Origin: Pelomyxa schiedti
Taxonomy: Eukaryota; Evosea; Pelobiontida; Pelomyxidae
DNA length: 40,977 nucleotides
Direction of reading: 5' to 3'
NCBI GenBank assembly: GCA_020536535.1
Contig: JAHLWZ010000324.1
Coordinates: 632 to 41,608, forward strand
Position 1 is the stretch's first letter, and each line of letters opens with the position of its first letter. This document shows, piece after piece, positions 1-11,200 of this stretch. The translations under genes were made by a program, and so were the position numbers. The notes beneath the pieces were generated by a model. The model was not told where the DNA came from and searched no databases. It worked only from the letters and a program-made list of their open reading frames with translations.

Positions 1-2380
1 AACATCTACTGCTACAACAACAACAACAACAACAACTGCATTATCAGCATCAACACCACCACCAACAACTGGAATTTCGACCACTAGTAATTCACTTGGA
101 GCTTCGTCTGGGCTCAGTGCTGTTTCGCAAAAATTGAACCTCGTGTCTACTGTACATAAGTACTTCTTGATGAGTTCCTTCGAACTACGCTCACTGCGTT
201 AAGATTGCTAACTCAGCAGTATGGCACCTCTCATGTGAAAGTATTCACTTGGTGCAACGAAAATTGTACCTTGTGGGAGCCTGATTTCAATTGTACAACC
301 TGACCTCTGTCCAATTGATTTAAATGGTAACATGACTTGTAGGCCAAACTGTTTTCTGTGCTAATAGGCAACCTTCTTTGCAACAGATAAGGCAATTCTG
401 TTTAGAGTAAGTTCTTCCATATTTCCAGTTCATTAGGGTAACGTTCAAGCAGACTTGATGCCTGGCTTGAAGGAAGTCCTCTTAACATTGCAGTACTACA
501 CTCGACAGGCTCAAAGGTTTGAATTAGAAATACTCCTTTATTTGGCGTTCTCAAATTTCAGGGAAGGGCAGGTTGCATGGTTTGCTGCTATTTAGTTCAT
601 AAGGGTATTTCGGCAGATGATGCTATGAAGGAATACCAGAAACAAAGAACGAAGGTGCTGTGTCCAAAAAAAGAGACCGATTTCATCCTTTCTGATATTG
701 AGCGCACAGGGCTTAACAAAGGCCTGCAACGTCCGTTATGTGCATTATTATGAACAAGTGGTTAAACAGCACAAGTCTTTTGCCCCTGTCCCAGCACCTC
801 TTGTCTTGATTCGCATCCACATGGCTGAGAGAATTGGTACTAAATGGTTGCAATCTATCTGCTTTTTTAACAGCACTAAGAACCTCAAGTGTTTGCAAGA
901 GTGGATTGTGGAGTAATATTATTAAATAGAGAGGTTTCTAATTCTTTGCCATGTCCGTAGCTAATAAAATAAAAATAAAGGTTGAGCAACAAACCAGCTA
1001 TGTGGATGTAAACTGTGGAGCTCTTAATCTGAAAGCTGGTTATTTCAAATTCCAGCAACCCTGAACTCTAAAACCTTTTTAGATGTTGAACTGGCATTGT
1101 ATTTAATTTTTACGTGGTTATTTTAACCCTTACTTCCTCCAGCCAAGATAGGAACGAGTACCTCTTTTCATTGTGCCTTCACACCACTTTTGTTGATCAA
1201 ACTATGCCATTGTATGTTAGTAGTGCCGAGCTGGATACTTTTGATGCGCAATCAGAGCGTTCTAAACAAGTTATTTTAACTTGTTAGATAACCATACACT
1301 TATAATATATCATCAAGGTGTTGGCTACTGTCCGAAGCCTTGAGTTATGCTTCAGTGATGCCAAGCCCGATTCTCTTGTAATTGAAAGGTATTCCCATTA
1401 AAAAAGGTTTCTGAGCTAAAGTCTACCAGAAAAAGTAAACTAAAATCCCAAATTGTACTAAATGATTTGGATATGGCGCCTACACCCACTGTTTCTCCTT
1501 CACGTTCAATCACTGCTTCTTGGTTTCTAAAAAATATTGGGAAACCTTGGCCAGAAGGTTTTGGTTTTGATTGTGAACTCCAAATAATCAACAAAAGGTT
1601 GCTTTGTGGTCTGCGTGAAATCTCCAAATGATGCAAAGTGCCCCGATGCCCCACTGCCCTGTGCATCTCAAGGTTTGAACAATCAACTTTTCATCTATTA
1701 GTAGTCAACAAATGTCTGTAGGTCAAGTTGTCCCTGTATCGGCCACAATACGGGCTCCAAAAAAACCTGGTGAATATGCTACCTCCTGGGTATGCTGTGA
1801 ACCAAGTGGATTCCCCAATGTATTTGGAGAACCTCTTCCTTTTTCCTTCATTGTAAAGGAAAAGCATAAACACCATCATCATAAGACAACCCAGGTTTAC
1901 ACTTTTTTCATTGTACTACACAACCTTACAAGACAGCCCAGAAAGTTTCGCCAAATCCAACTCCCGCTGTATTACCAGTAATTGCAGAAAAACGGCTATC
2001 TGCAACTACACCTACTGTATGATGAATTTGATTGAAAGAAATACCAACACCTATCCAAAACCACAGGCCACTGTATATCAATCACCAACACCAGAACCAG
2101 TAGATAAAAGAAAGGCTGTCATTCTTGATGACACAACAGTCAGAATTTATATTCCTAACTCTAACTCATAACCAACATCAGAGCACCCCAGCGCTTTTGG
2201 GAGACGCTCTCAGGGTTACAGAAGAAAACTCTTCATTACAGGAGAGGGTCAAGTTTATGCAGGTTTTGTTTTTAATGTGTATTCATCCACCAGCTTACTT
2301 GTCTTACGAAGGCAACACTACTTAAGTTACAGTCGGAGAATGAAGGGCTGAAAAAGCAACTGAGTTTGTTTGACTTGTAA
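1..2380 (+). CDS. PTEN-like pseudophosphatase fused to NBR1-type Ig domain (5' partial)
   Basis: The 5' end lies outside the window. After a Thr/Ser-rich stretch (1-130), exons joined by phase-consistent short introns give a PTEN-type phosphatase fold. It includes KVFTWCNENC (PTEN KIYNLCAER region), RLDAWLEG and the P-loop HSTGSKGRAG at about 502-570, where PTEN has HCKAGKGRTG. The nucleophilic Cys is therefore Ser, so no catalysis is expected. Next come the helix NVRYVHYYEQVV and a C2-like region (DVELALYL, FVDQTMPLYVSSAELD, SLELCFSD). A 41-nt intron (1389-1429) joins this in frame to an NBR1 'Next-to-BRCA1' Ig-like domain at about 1450-1860 (WFLKNIGKPWPEG, APKKPGEYATSW, FGEPLPFSFIV). A His cluster and a C-terminal coiled coil follow, ending at TAA 2378-2380. 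Family knowledge: NBR1 Ig domains serve selective-autophagy receptors. A scaffold role at phosphoinositide or autophagic membranes is inference. Both domains look clear; the fusion rests on splice phase. Confidence 0.72.
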
Positions 2381-2387
2381 CTTGGGA

Positions 2388-2393
2388 AATAAA
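2388..2393 (+). terminator. polyadenylation signal AATAAA
   Basis: A canonical AATAAA starts 8 nt after the stop codon of the PTEN/NBR1 gene. The 3' UTR would be very short, in keeping with the compact layout; the convergent phosphatase gene ends at 2462. Confidence 0.5.
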
Positions 2394-2461
2394 AGAATAG
2401 AGTGCGAAATCTTGCCTTCATAAATTAGTTTGTTGTTACATTTGAGGTATTGTTGTGGCCC

Positions 2462-3826
2462 TCAGCTGTGGAAGCACGTTTCTTGTCCCCAGCCACGAGG
2501 ATCGTGTTCCGCCTGCGTATCAATTTCCCCGTACTCAGTTCTTATCCATGTCTGGTATGTCACTGTGCCATCATCTGCAAGGGAAAGAAGGAATGTTCTT
2601 CCACCATGGTCAAGGCTGTTGTAGGCGCCATAACCAGATTTCTATGCCGATGTTAGGTGCTTATAAACAGGGTAATATCTACCCGGCCATGGCACAGTTG
2701 CAAGTTGGGAAAGCTTGAGAAATGACCACAAAAGTCATTGCTGTGATCATGACCAACAGACACTACACGCACATCTCCATTTGCAGCTAAGGCATCATAG
2801 AGGCCTGTATTAATCTATTTTAAGTCAGATATAACGTTAGCTTGCGGATTTCGTAAACCTGTGGACAGCAAGTATCCTCGCCTTTTATACCCCAGCAAGT
2901 TTCTTTGTTCCACAGTTTGACATACTCGGTGAGAGGGATATGCAAAAACATGAGGGAAAATATGGGTTTCCCTGCAGCATTGCTGAGTTGCGTCGAGATG
3001 CTTTGGTACCATGCTATCTTTGAAATAACTTGTTAGGTTTTTCAGCCTTTTAGAAAGGCATTTACCTGTTCAGTGGTGATACAACCATTTCCAAACGGAT
3101 CGTTCTCACAACCGTGGTCACCTACTGCCAGAAAGTATATTGCAGCAACTATTTCAGAAGTATTGTCTGACCGATAGATAGGGTGCCAGTAGTTACTCAC
3201 ACCAGGAAGGTCTTGTCATATGTTACCAAAGTTGGAGTAAAAAGGGAAATTACCAGGAGAACCGAATTTAGAAATGCTACCCGGGAATGTCTGATCATAG
3301 CTCATAATTTCGTCTCGAGTAAGATAACCCTGGTCGTCGTGGTTCCCGAATCTCCAATCATCAGCTCAAAAAAAGTAATGTTTAAGAAACATACACAAAT
3401 CCCCACAGAAGATTTCTGTCGACCATAGGAGTGACCATGTTGTACCATGCCGTGTATTGCATAGAGGCATTGGCAAAATCTCCACCTGAGAACTGATCCC
3501 CTGTCAAAACAACAAGATCTATGGGCAGTTCGTAGTCTTTAAGGTTGCAAGTGTTAACAATGTTGCTTGTCATTCCTCAACAAACCAAGAACAGCATTTT
3601 CCGCCACCACTGTTTGATCATCAGCCGTACCGAAATGCAAGTCTAGATTAAATTAGGTCAATGAAAAGAAACAAGGCCACTAAACGTTAGACACATGTCA
3701 AAGAACAAGTAAAAAAAAATTGATATCCCTGCCTGTAAATTGCAGGATCTTGAAGGTTTTGTCCTCTCGGAAATGCAAGCATAAACAATAACAAATAAAC
3801 CCAAGCAACACCCCAACTACCTTCAT
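2462..3826 (-). CDS. Secreted purple acid phosphatase (PAP29-like metallophosphoesterase)
   Basis: The start is ATG at 3826, followed by a hydrophobic signal peptide (MKVVGVLLGFICYCLC), so the protein enters the secretory route. The metallophosphoesterase motifs appear in order across short introns: FKILQFTDLHFG, VVLTGDQ, FGNHDDQG, AVGDHGC, LHIPL and VGHDHSNDFCG. These supply the Asp, Asn and His ligands of the dinuclear metal site. It should hydrolyse phosphomonoesters, probably in lysosome-like compartments or outside the cell. The gene ends with GWGQETCFHS and TGA at 2462-2464. Two oddities: the first intron (3643-3732) starts with GC rather than GT, and an in-frame TGA after YSNFG disappears only if 3212-3226 is removed as a 15-nt intron. 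Length and order match plant PAP29-type enzymes. Confidence 0.85.
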
Positions 3827-3903
3827 TTTCGAAAAGGAACAAAAGATCAAAAAGAAGAACCCCTCATCAGCCTTCGGGGAAAGGGGAAAAAAAATACGAG
3901 GTG
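3827..3903. promoter_or_regulatory. 77-bp divergent intergenic region
   Basis: These 77 bases separate the ATGs of the divergent phosphatase (-) and Q/N-rich (+) genes. Both promoters and 5' UTRs must lie here or overlap coding sequence. The stretch is purine-rich on the + strand. I see no clear TATA box. Confidence 0.45.
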
Positions 3904-5066
3904 ATGGACCCATACCAACAACAAGGCAATGCGGTCAATTACGTAACAACGAACACAACACCACTCATGTACAACAATATGATGCCTTCTTGGGGCTCCA
4001 ACAATGCACAACTGCAAACAAATTGCATACAAAACGAACAACAAGCTGGATCCATGTTCTCACCAATGTACGGGATGCCTTTTTTCCCGAACAATGTGCC
4101 TACTGCTGCCGCTTTATTGTCCCTGGAACCTCTCTATTCTCTCATGCACACTCAAAACGAGTCTGTGGAGCCCTTGGGAGTTGTTGTTGAAGCTTGTTGT
4201 GCCCCGCATTCCATCAAGGTGCGTCCTTCTCCTCTGGCATAGGGTTGACCATGACTAAGGGAAGACGAAAGAGAAGAAAGAAGAAGTGCCACGAAACGCA
4301 GAAGAAGTTCCTTTCTTCTTTAAATTCCTTTCTTATTTCCTCAAGATTAGTTGAACTACTAGCCCTGCAACCACTTTTACAGGCGAGTGAGTTGCTCGAT
4401 ACTATGTCCTGCAGGGACATGCCTGTCCCCCCATTAATTAATGTAACTGTACTGTATTATCTTTCTCTGCTTACGTCCTGTGTAGTGGTTTGGCAAACTC
4501 GAGGACAAAAAATATCCCTTTGATTCTAGTTCTGATGAAGAAATCAGTTTGTTCCCCACAGCACAATAGCGCAATTAACGACATTAAAAGCGCACTCGGA
4601 ATACCTACAAATGATCCACCAGCATCACGAAAAAATGAAATTGCTCCCTAAAAAGAGAGGGCATAAACATATTACCACAGAGCATTCTGGAGAAGACCTA
4701 CAAAATCAATTTGACTCGCAACCTCAGAATGGTACAGCTCCAATAAAACAGGAGTCGGATGAACCCTTTCAATCACAAAACATGGACACACAATTAAACC
4801 AAGCACTACCTACCCATGAAGCACAAGTTCTCCCTCAAATCGAGTACAAAGCCAGATCTGGACATACCCGCCACCGCATTGCACTGCCTGACCACGATGA
4901 CTTAAACACGCCTGGGGTGAGAGTACATTCGTGGCTACATGATATGACTGTACCTGCTTCTTCTGTTGTCCCTACTCCAACTGGCACAATCAATTCGGCG
5001 GTAAGTTTCCATTCTTTCTTGCCTGAGGACTTACAGAAACCTAGCCATCAACACGACAAGCTTTAG
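3904..5066 (+). CDS. Q/N-rich protein with basic nuclear-localisation cluster
   Basis: Start ATG is at 3904. The N-terminus is rich in Gln, Asn, Met and Pro (MDPYQQQGNAVNYV). A 44-nt intron after CCAPHSIK joins a strongly basic run, GRRKRRKKK, a likely nuclear signal, then a Leu-rich helix region (LVELLALQPLLQASELLD). Downstream, the reading frame ending at TAG 5064-5066 is polar and acidic (KQESDEPFQSQNMD), with a final 36-nt intron. Around 4440-4560 two splice choices are possible. Using the acceptor near 4483 gives an exon with WFGKLEDKKYPF and DSSSDEE that soon stops. Using the acceptor after AAATCAG skips it and keeps the frame open to 5066. I do not recognise the family. A transcriptional or chromatin role is only suggested by composition. 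Confidence 0.5.
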
Positions 5067-5090
5067 TTAGAATCAGTAAAATTAAATCAC

Positions 5091-5629
5091 CTAAGGGATT
5101 GCCAAAGGCAGTCTTAAGGCCCCTAGTTTCTTTCTTCTAATACAAGTAGTCAGATATATATGGAGGGAGCCAAATTCCATCCGTAAGCTGCAATGATCTT
5201 TCTGTGTTTCTACCATATGCTGCCCAGTGTGCAAAAGCGACTGTATGTACTGAGCAGATGAATTTGGGTAAAGAACTTGGTATGCGTCCAACCCATTGAA
5301 TAGGTTCCAACTCTTATGCGTGATTTAGATAGTCAAACTGTCCAGTCTCTTACACAAAGTAACTTATGCAAATATATCTCTGGAATAATTGTACTCTCTA
5401 GTGTCAATAATGCACAATACAACCATAAAGAGGCAGTGGTCTCCATCTTTATCAGTTTCTCCTGTTCATTCGTTTCTTGAGCGTCAAATATCGTTGGTGA
5501 TCTTTCTGGCCTCCTTGTAATTAATATCCATTGTGTAACAAACATGAAACCAACACAAATATAGGGAGCTAATGCCATCATATCCACTTCTACATCTGCG
5601 GCTTCAGCCCTAGCCCCAGTCATTGCCAA
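5091..5629 (-). other. Possible minus-strand membrane-protein fragment, unresolved
   Basis: Two adjacent minus-strand reading frames look protein-like. One (5333-5629) has a hydrophobic segment, ALAPYICVGFMFVTQW, followed by a charged stretch. The next (5091-5291) ends in a basic tail. I could not join them with certainty, found no family match, and the right part overlaps plus-strand exons assigned to the G-domain gene. The region may instead be the 5' part of that plus-strand gene or non-coding sequence. Confidence 0.2.
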
Positions 5630-6291
5630 TTTCGCTGCAGCATGTGGTACTAAAAGCCCTTCAAGTCACAATACAAATGCATTTGGTGGAAGCCTTCCAG
5701 CTGTGATTGTCGCTCCCACTACACTCCAAGTCATGGAGTGGAAGAAATCTTTATCCCTCAACAGTGAGAAGTCCAAGGTACCGATGTGCATGAAACCTGC
5801 ATCCCGTCACTCACTGCTGTAGATTTTGCCTTTTTTTGGATCCACCAAACAGAGGGCAGTCATAAAGAATTTTTTTGGAACCAGCAAAATGACAGATGTG
5901 CTTGATAATTGTGCCAACAATGGAACAAGCACTGGCACATCATTTCTTATCACTACTTTTTCCGTGATTGCAGAGGAGCAAACGTTCTTTTCCACAACAC
6001 CTTGGTGCTTTGTGGTCCTTGATTCCCCCGGCCTTGGTGTCAATGGGAGTAATCGTGAGTGCTTGCAGGCAGTGGCTTCATTTTTGAGCACACATTTCGT
6101 TGTTGCGTGCAACAGTATACTCGAATATCCCTTGCAAGTGAGTGCTCAATTTTTCATGAGTTTTCATCGCCTTTCTATTTATCATCTACAGGCTGTTGGA
6201 CTTCTCTTTTCAGTTTTTCCTTTTCTTTTCAGGCAAGGCCAAGTAGGAGTTAAGTTGCTTGACAATCGAAGTCAATACTGGGACTACTATG
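5565..6291 (+). CDS. Putative G-domain protein with degenerate P-loop (exons only)
   Basis: A Ser/Ala-rich segment is spliced by a 45-nt intron to ILPFFGSTKQRAVIKNFFGT, which resembles the P-loop region of dynamin-like or SMG8/SMG9-like G-domains. The usual GKS/T is replaced by QRAV. Further on come a switch-like region (NGTSTGTSFLITT), a G3-like VVLDSPGLG, and an intron after EYPLQ followed by QAVGLLFSVF and NRSQYWDYY. Loss of the P-loop Lys suggests weak or no nucleotide binding. It may form one gene with the exons at 7024-8209, but the connecting sequence (6292-7023) has only short plausible exons, such as one around 6730-6780 reading QLLEWVFSIFNPLY. Start and end are not established. SMG9 similarity (LQ...FLFTVCHVVIVV region) is suggestive only. 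Confidence 0.35.
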
Positions 6292-7023
6292 GTACCTCCA
6301 TGCCACTTTTTCGACGTAAATAACACTTTCGAAAAGCATCAGAAATCCCGTTAATTCAAAAATTACTTTCACCATATACGTTCAATGTGGCGCAGCCCGT
6401 TCAAATAGTTTGTCTTCCCTTTAAGTGATGTATGACTAAACCCCTCTAGCCAACAAATATTTGCACCTATTCTGAGAAGCCATACGAAGTAGATTCATTA
6501 TCTGAGGAAATTAATGTAACAACCGCCTAGATGTTGTATTTATTTCCTAACCTTTTATTAACAGGTCCCGTTTCATTTCAATTACCTGGATGGAAGAGCT
6601 GTAAGCCCAATTGTCTTTGCTACTCCCAAGTTCCTCTTCAGAAAGTCACCCTCTCATTTATTTTCTTCTTACAGGTGATCCCACATTTGTGATTTTGGAA
6701 CCTCATTTCTTTTTCTTGTTTAGGATTCCTACGGTTTATTCACAGCTTTTGGAATGGGTTTTTAGCATCTTCAACCCTCTTTATGTGAGTAACTCCCTTC
6801 ATCCTGACCCTGTGACAAAAAAACCTGCAAGTGACTGCTTTTCATTTTCTCGGTAGCCCCAAGTACTCTTCGTTTACGAATAACTTGAAAATAGATTTTC
6901 ATTCCTATCTCCCGCCGATATTGTTCATTTGCATGCTGATCAATCCGGTACCCTGCCGCAATTTCATGTGCCTAATGGGTACTTTTTATTACATTAACGT
7001 ATACACTTATAATTCTACTGCAG

Positions 7024-8209
7024 TGCAATAATGCCCCCACACCACGCCAAGCGCACTATGTTCCTTTTAGATGAACTTTGGCAATCTACTACAATGCGAC
7101 ACTGGCACGTTGAACCACACTTAGAAAGTTCGCTTGTTGTAAATACCTCCAAGGTCTCTTTTTATGACCGAATTCTTCTAAGTCAAAGTGCTGAGAAACA
7201 CTAGGTGATTGCATATAAGCCGCGGTGGTATTCCCCAGATCGAAGCTTTTCTTATCACCAAATCGAATTGGAGCAGGTTAACAGTCACTGTCCATCCGTA
7301 AATTCACCTCTCTTAGTCAGTTCTAACAGCTGAGAGACCAAGCTTCCTTTCGATCTCTGCCATGGAGATTATGCTCAAAAATCCCATTTTCAAGCTTGTG
7401 GTCCACACTCTGCGATCAAGAAAAACAAGTCGAGTTGCGATACTATGTGGAGAGCAATCCATTATTCCGATGCTAATCTGCTACCTACGCTTTTGCAATC
7501 TACCATTTTGTTCTATTGATGGCAGCAGAACAATCAACAGTCCCGGGAGTTACAAATCACTTTCGTCTGCTCTCACGTGGTGAGTGCCTGACCAAACTAT
7601 CCAACCTAAAACATCACACTCATCACAGGGCCCCGCTGCTGGTGTTTTTGCTCCGCCCGGCTTCAGTCAGACCCTCGGCGACACCATTGGCTGAGGTTGA
7701 TACTCTTATTTTATGTGACCTTGAGGGTGACACACCCATTGTATGCTTTTCTTTTGTGCGAGGCAAAACCCTCACAACTACCCCAGGAACAATTGGTGAA
7801 GTCCAGTTGGTTCTCCATATCCACCTCCACAAAGGTGATTCAAATCACCAAACACAAAACAAACAATGTACCGCCCAGTTACTAGCCAAACAAACTAATG
7901 GCATGGAAAAGTTCAAATTCCAGCATTGACAATCGATCCTTAATTATTTCAGAACTCTGGGATTGAGAAGGAGTGCATATATTGTGGGTACAAATTTTCT
8001 CTGAGGTAGAGCCGGGCAAGAATTCTCGTGCCTCGTCTCGTTCCAATGGGCCAGATTTTAGCGTAAAATTCACTGGCCGTGGAAAACCGAAAATAAATGG
8101 CGAGTACCAGTACAAGTACTACGAGCGGTATGTGCATTTTGACATTAGATTAGCCAAATGGAGTGGGAGGCCAATGCCGTGGCCAAATAATAAATTAATA
8201 ATCGCGTGA
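7024..8209 (+). CDS. Unrecognised protein, multi-exon (may continue the upstream G-domain gene)
   Basis: Phase-consistent exons begin near ATG 7031 (MPPHHAKRTMFLLDELWQ). They continue with HWHVEPHLESSLVV, then after a 51-nt intron IAYKPRWYSPDRSFSYHQIE, then RDQASFRSLPWRLC, then RELQITFVCSH and GPAAGVFAPPGFSQTLGD. Later exons include a CxxC-like stretch (ECIYCGYKFSL, alternative frame) and NGPDFSVKFTGRGKP with INGEYQYKYYER, a confident protein-like block ending before 8209. No family was recognised. The last stop lies only 34 bp before the ATG of the RCC1-BTB gene, so either the genes are very tightly packed or this block is part of that gene's 5' end. Confidence 0.35.
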
Positions 8210-8243
8210 ATGTGGATTGGCAGGTGGCTCGGGGGAAGATGAC

Positions 8244-11200
8244 ATGCCACGCATTACATCAACCGGGGAAGTATTTGGGTGCGGATGGGGCGACAACTGC
8301 CAGGTTGTGTGGTCTGAGATCTTTCGTATTATTACGCCTGCCTTTACTTTACTTCGGCTGCTCACCGTTTATATTCCAGCTAGCAACGTATGGCTCGGTT
8401 TCAAAGATGTCGACTCTGAGTATGTCCGGAAAGCGCATCTGCTTTGCTGCCGCTGGTCTAAATCATACTGCTTGTATGTTGCCCTTTTGTTGGAACTTCA
8501 CTCTCGTAACTTTGGTTTTTTTTCCCCCACCTCTAAAAACAAGGTATAAGTAACACAGGAGAGTTGTATACATGTGGGAAACCAGATTATGGGAGGTTGG
8601 GGACAGGGAGTCGGTCTGACAGCAGATTACTGCAAGTTGGAGCCTCGTTATAGTTTTCTTTCTCAAAAATGTGGCTATTTTTTTGCTTTTTTGCAGGTCA
8701 CCATGTCTAAACGTGTCACATTTGTCAGTTGTGGTGGGTTCCATACAGCAGCTATCACAAGTAGTTCCCTTTTTACTGCTTGCTTTTAATACTTTCCATA
8801 AACAGGTGGGAGACAACTATTCACATTTGGCAGAGGAGATAAAGGACAGCTTGGTTATTCCCTACACAATGAAAGTCCCTCCTCATCCCACCAGGTCATG
8901 GAGAGCTTGCAAATACCTTTACACCTGAGCAAGTTTTGTCTCTAAAAGGGAAGAAGGTTTCATCCGTGGCATGTGGTTCGGAGCATACACTTGTTACTTG
9001 TGGTAGCTTGTCTTGTTTCACGAAAATCACTTGTGTGACCACCTTGTTGCATAGAGACTGGTGAACTACTAGCTTGTGGTAGTAATGACCACTTCCAACT
9101 TGGAACTGGAAGCATTGAACTCACCGTTGTACCCACTTTTATTGAGGTGAACACAACAAATATGCATAGAGATGAAGTTGTAAACCCGGTTATACACACT
9201 ATTAGTGCTGGCGGTCAACACTCAGCTGCTCTGATGGGTTTATTCATTTTGCATCTTTTTTTTCCCAATTACCTACCCGAAATCAATAGGTGGACAGCTA
9301 TTTTGTTGGGGAACCAATACGAAAGGTCAATGTGGTGTAGGCACCTTCTCCCCACACGTTGAAGTGCCTACGGCTACAGTTCTGCCAGGATCTCGGGTCT
9401 GTGTGAGTGTAAATTGTGGTCTAGAACACACTGCTGCTTTAACCAGTGCGTAACTGTTCTAGTTATTACGAGAATAATAAAAAACCTCACTGTAAGTAAG
9501 TACTCTTGTTACCCCTTATCTATTAGTGAAAGGCGAAGTATTCACCTGGGGCAGTGAGGAGTACAGCCAAGGAGGACATGGGCCTCTCTCCATGATTGAT
9601 GTACAAGCACAACATTTAGCCACATTAACATCAGCAACTCCATCATCCAACTCTATTGGATCCCATACGCCAAGGCAAGTGAAGGAGGCTCTTTTCAAGC
9701 AGACTGTTGTGTCTCTGGCCTGTGGTGCCTACCATACTGTTGCCTTGACAGGTTGATGAACTTTCAGTATTTAAAGGATAATTTCCTCCTTAGAGCAAGG
9801 TTCTGTGTATACATGGGGCCTTGGTGTGCTAGGAAACCTCCCCTTAAAGATGTCTCACGCTCTTTTAAGGCGACAAAGGGCAATTGGGAAATAACTCCAC
9901 TTCATCTTGCTCTAGTCCATATCATGTACGTGGACAAATACAGAGCAAAATAATAACAGCTATCACAGCCGGTGGTAGACACACACTGGCCATAACAAGT
10001 ACCGAACACTCACATTTACATTCCTTGATTATTTATATAGCTCCAACACCTGTCCTGCACATTGAGGCAAGTTCTTATGAATCCGATTTCAGAAAATTAC
10101 TTGGCTCTGCAGAACTGAGTGATGTTACTGTTCTTACTGCTGGTGATCCTATTCCCGCACACAAAGTAGTATTAGCGAGATGCCTTGCCTTTCGCACTGC
10201 TCTTCTCGACGGGTACTGTTTGCACTCTCATGAGCTTTCTAACTTTTTAACAGTGCAGACACTCTCGCCAATGTTACAGATGTACCTGAAAAAGTAGTTA
10301 GGCTCATTTTAGAATTTCTCTATTGTGGTGCTGTTTCTCTTCCATCTGGCGTATGCCCATTTTCTGTTTATTGAGCGATCACCTCTTTAGGAAGGAATCG
10401 AACTTGAGGTACAACTTTTTTCCGTTGCAGAGCGCCTGTCCCTAGCACAACTCTGTGCTGCCCTCAAGGAGCATACTCCTCGTTGTGATGCCGACCAACA
10501 AGATATATACGGCGGTGGTGAACACAATTCACACAAACTTCCTCTACCAGTTTCCTTTTTGAGGTATCTTTGGCATTCGTAAGTTGTCCTTTTAATAATA
10601 AGTACTCTCGTAAGGATGCATGAAATTCAAATGAGACAATGGGTCAACAATCCTTCTTTATCAGACATAACCTTTGCACTTCAAGATGACGAAGGGAATC
10701 CAATTGAATTCAAAGCACATAAAGTTTTTATTCCTTGTATTACAATTATGTCTTACAATACCTCCAAGGCAGTTCTTTCCTGTCGGTCATCTGTGTTTAA
10801 GACACTTATAACATCGGGATTCAAAGAAAGTCGAACTGCTGTAATTGAACTTCCCACTGTTACCCCACCTGTCTTCAGGCTATTTTTAAATTATATCTAC
10901 ACTGACCAAGTAGGTACCCTACACCACACAGTAAACTCACACTTTTTCCTAGCTACAACTCGATATGTCTGAAAGTGACCACTGGGTCGAGCTGCTAATG
11001 GTAGCCAATCAGTATGAGGTGGAAAGACTTAAAAATATGTGTGAAGACTTCATCGAGAAGGGCATTGATGTTGAAAATGTTGCCTGGCTTTTTGGTACAG
11101 CTTCTTTTGTTAATCCACCCTCCCAATCCTTTTACCCACAGACATTGCCGACAAAAATGGAGCACACCAGCTGCGTGCGTGGTGTGACTACTTCTTGCTT

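Noticed and set aside
713..898. Minus-strand open frame opposite the PTEN-like gene
   Set aside because: Shadow of the coding strand; the plus-strand reading matches PTEN in sequence and splice phase.
5807..6112. Minus-strand open frame of about 100 residues
   Set aside because: It lies opposite the G-domain exon, which has better protein-like content and splice junctions.
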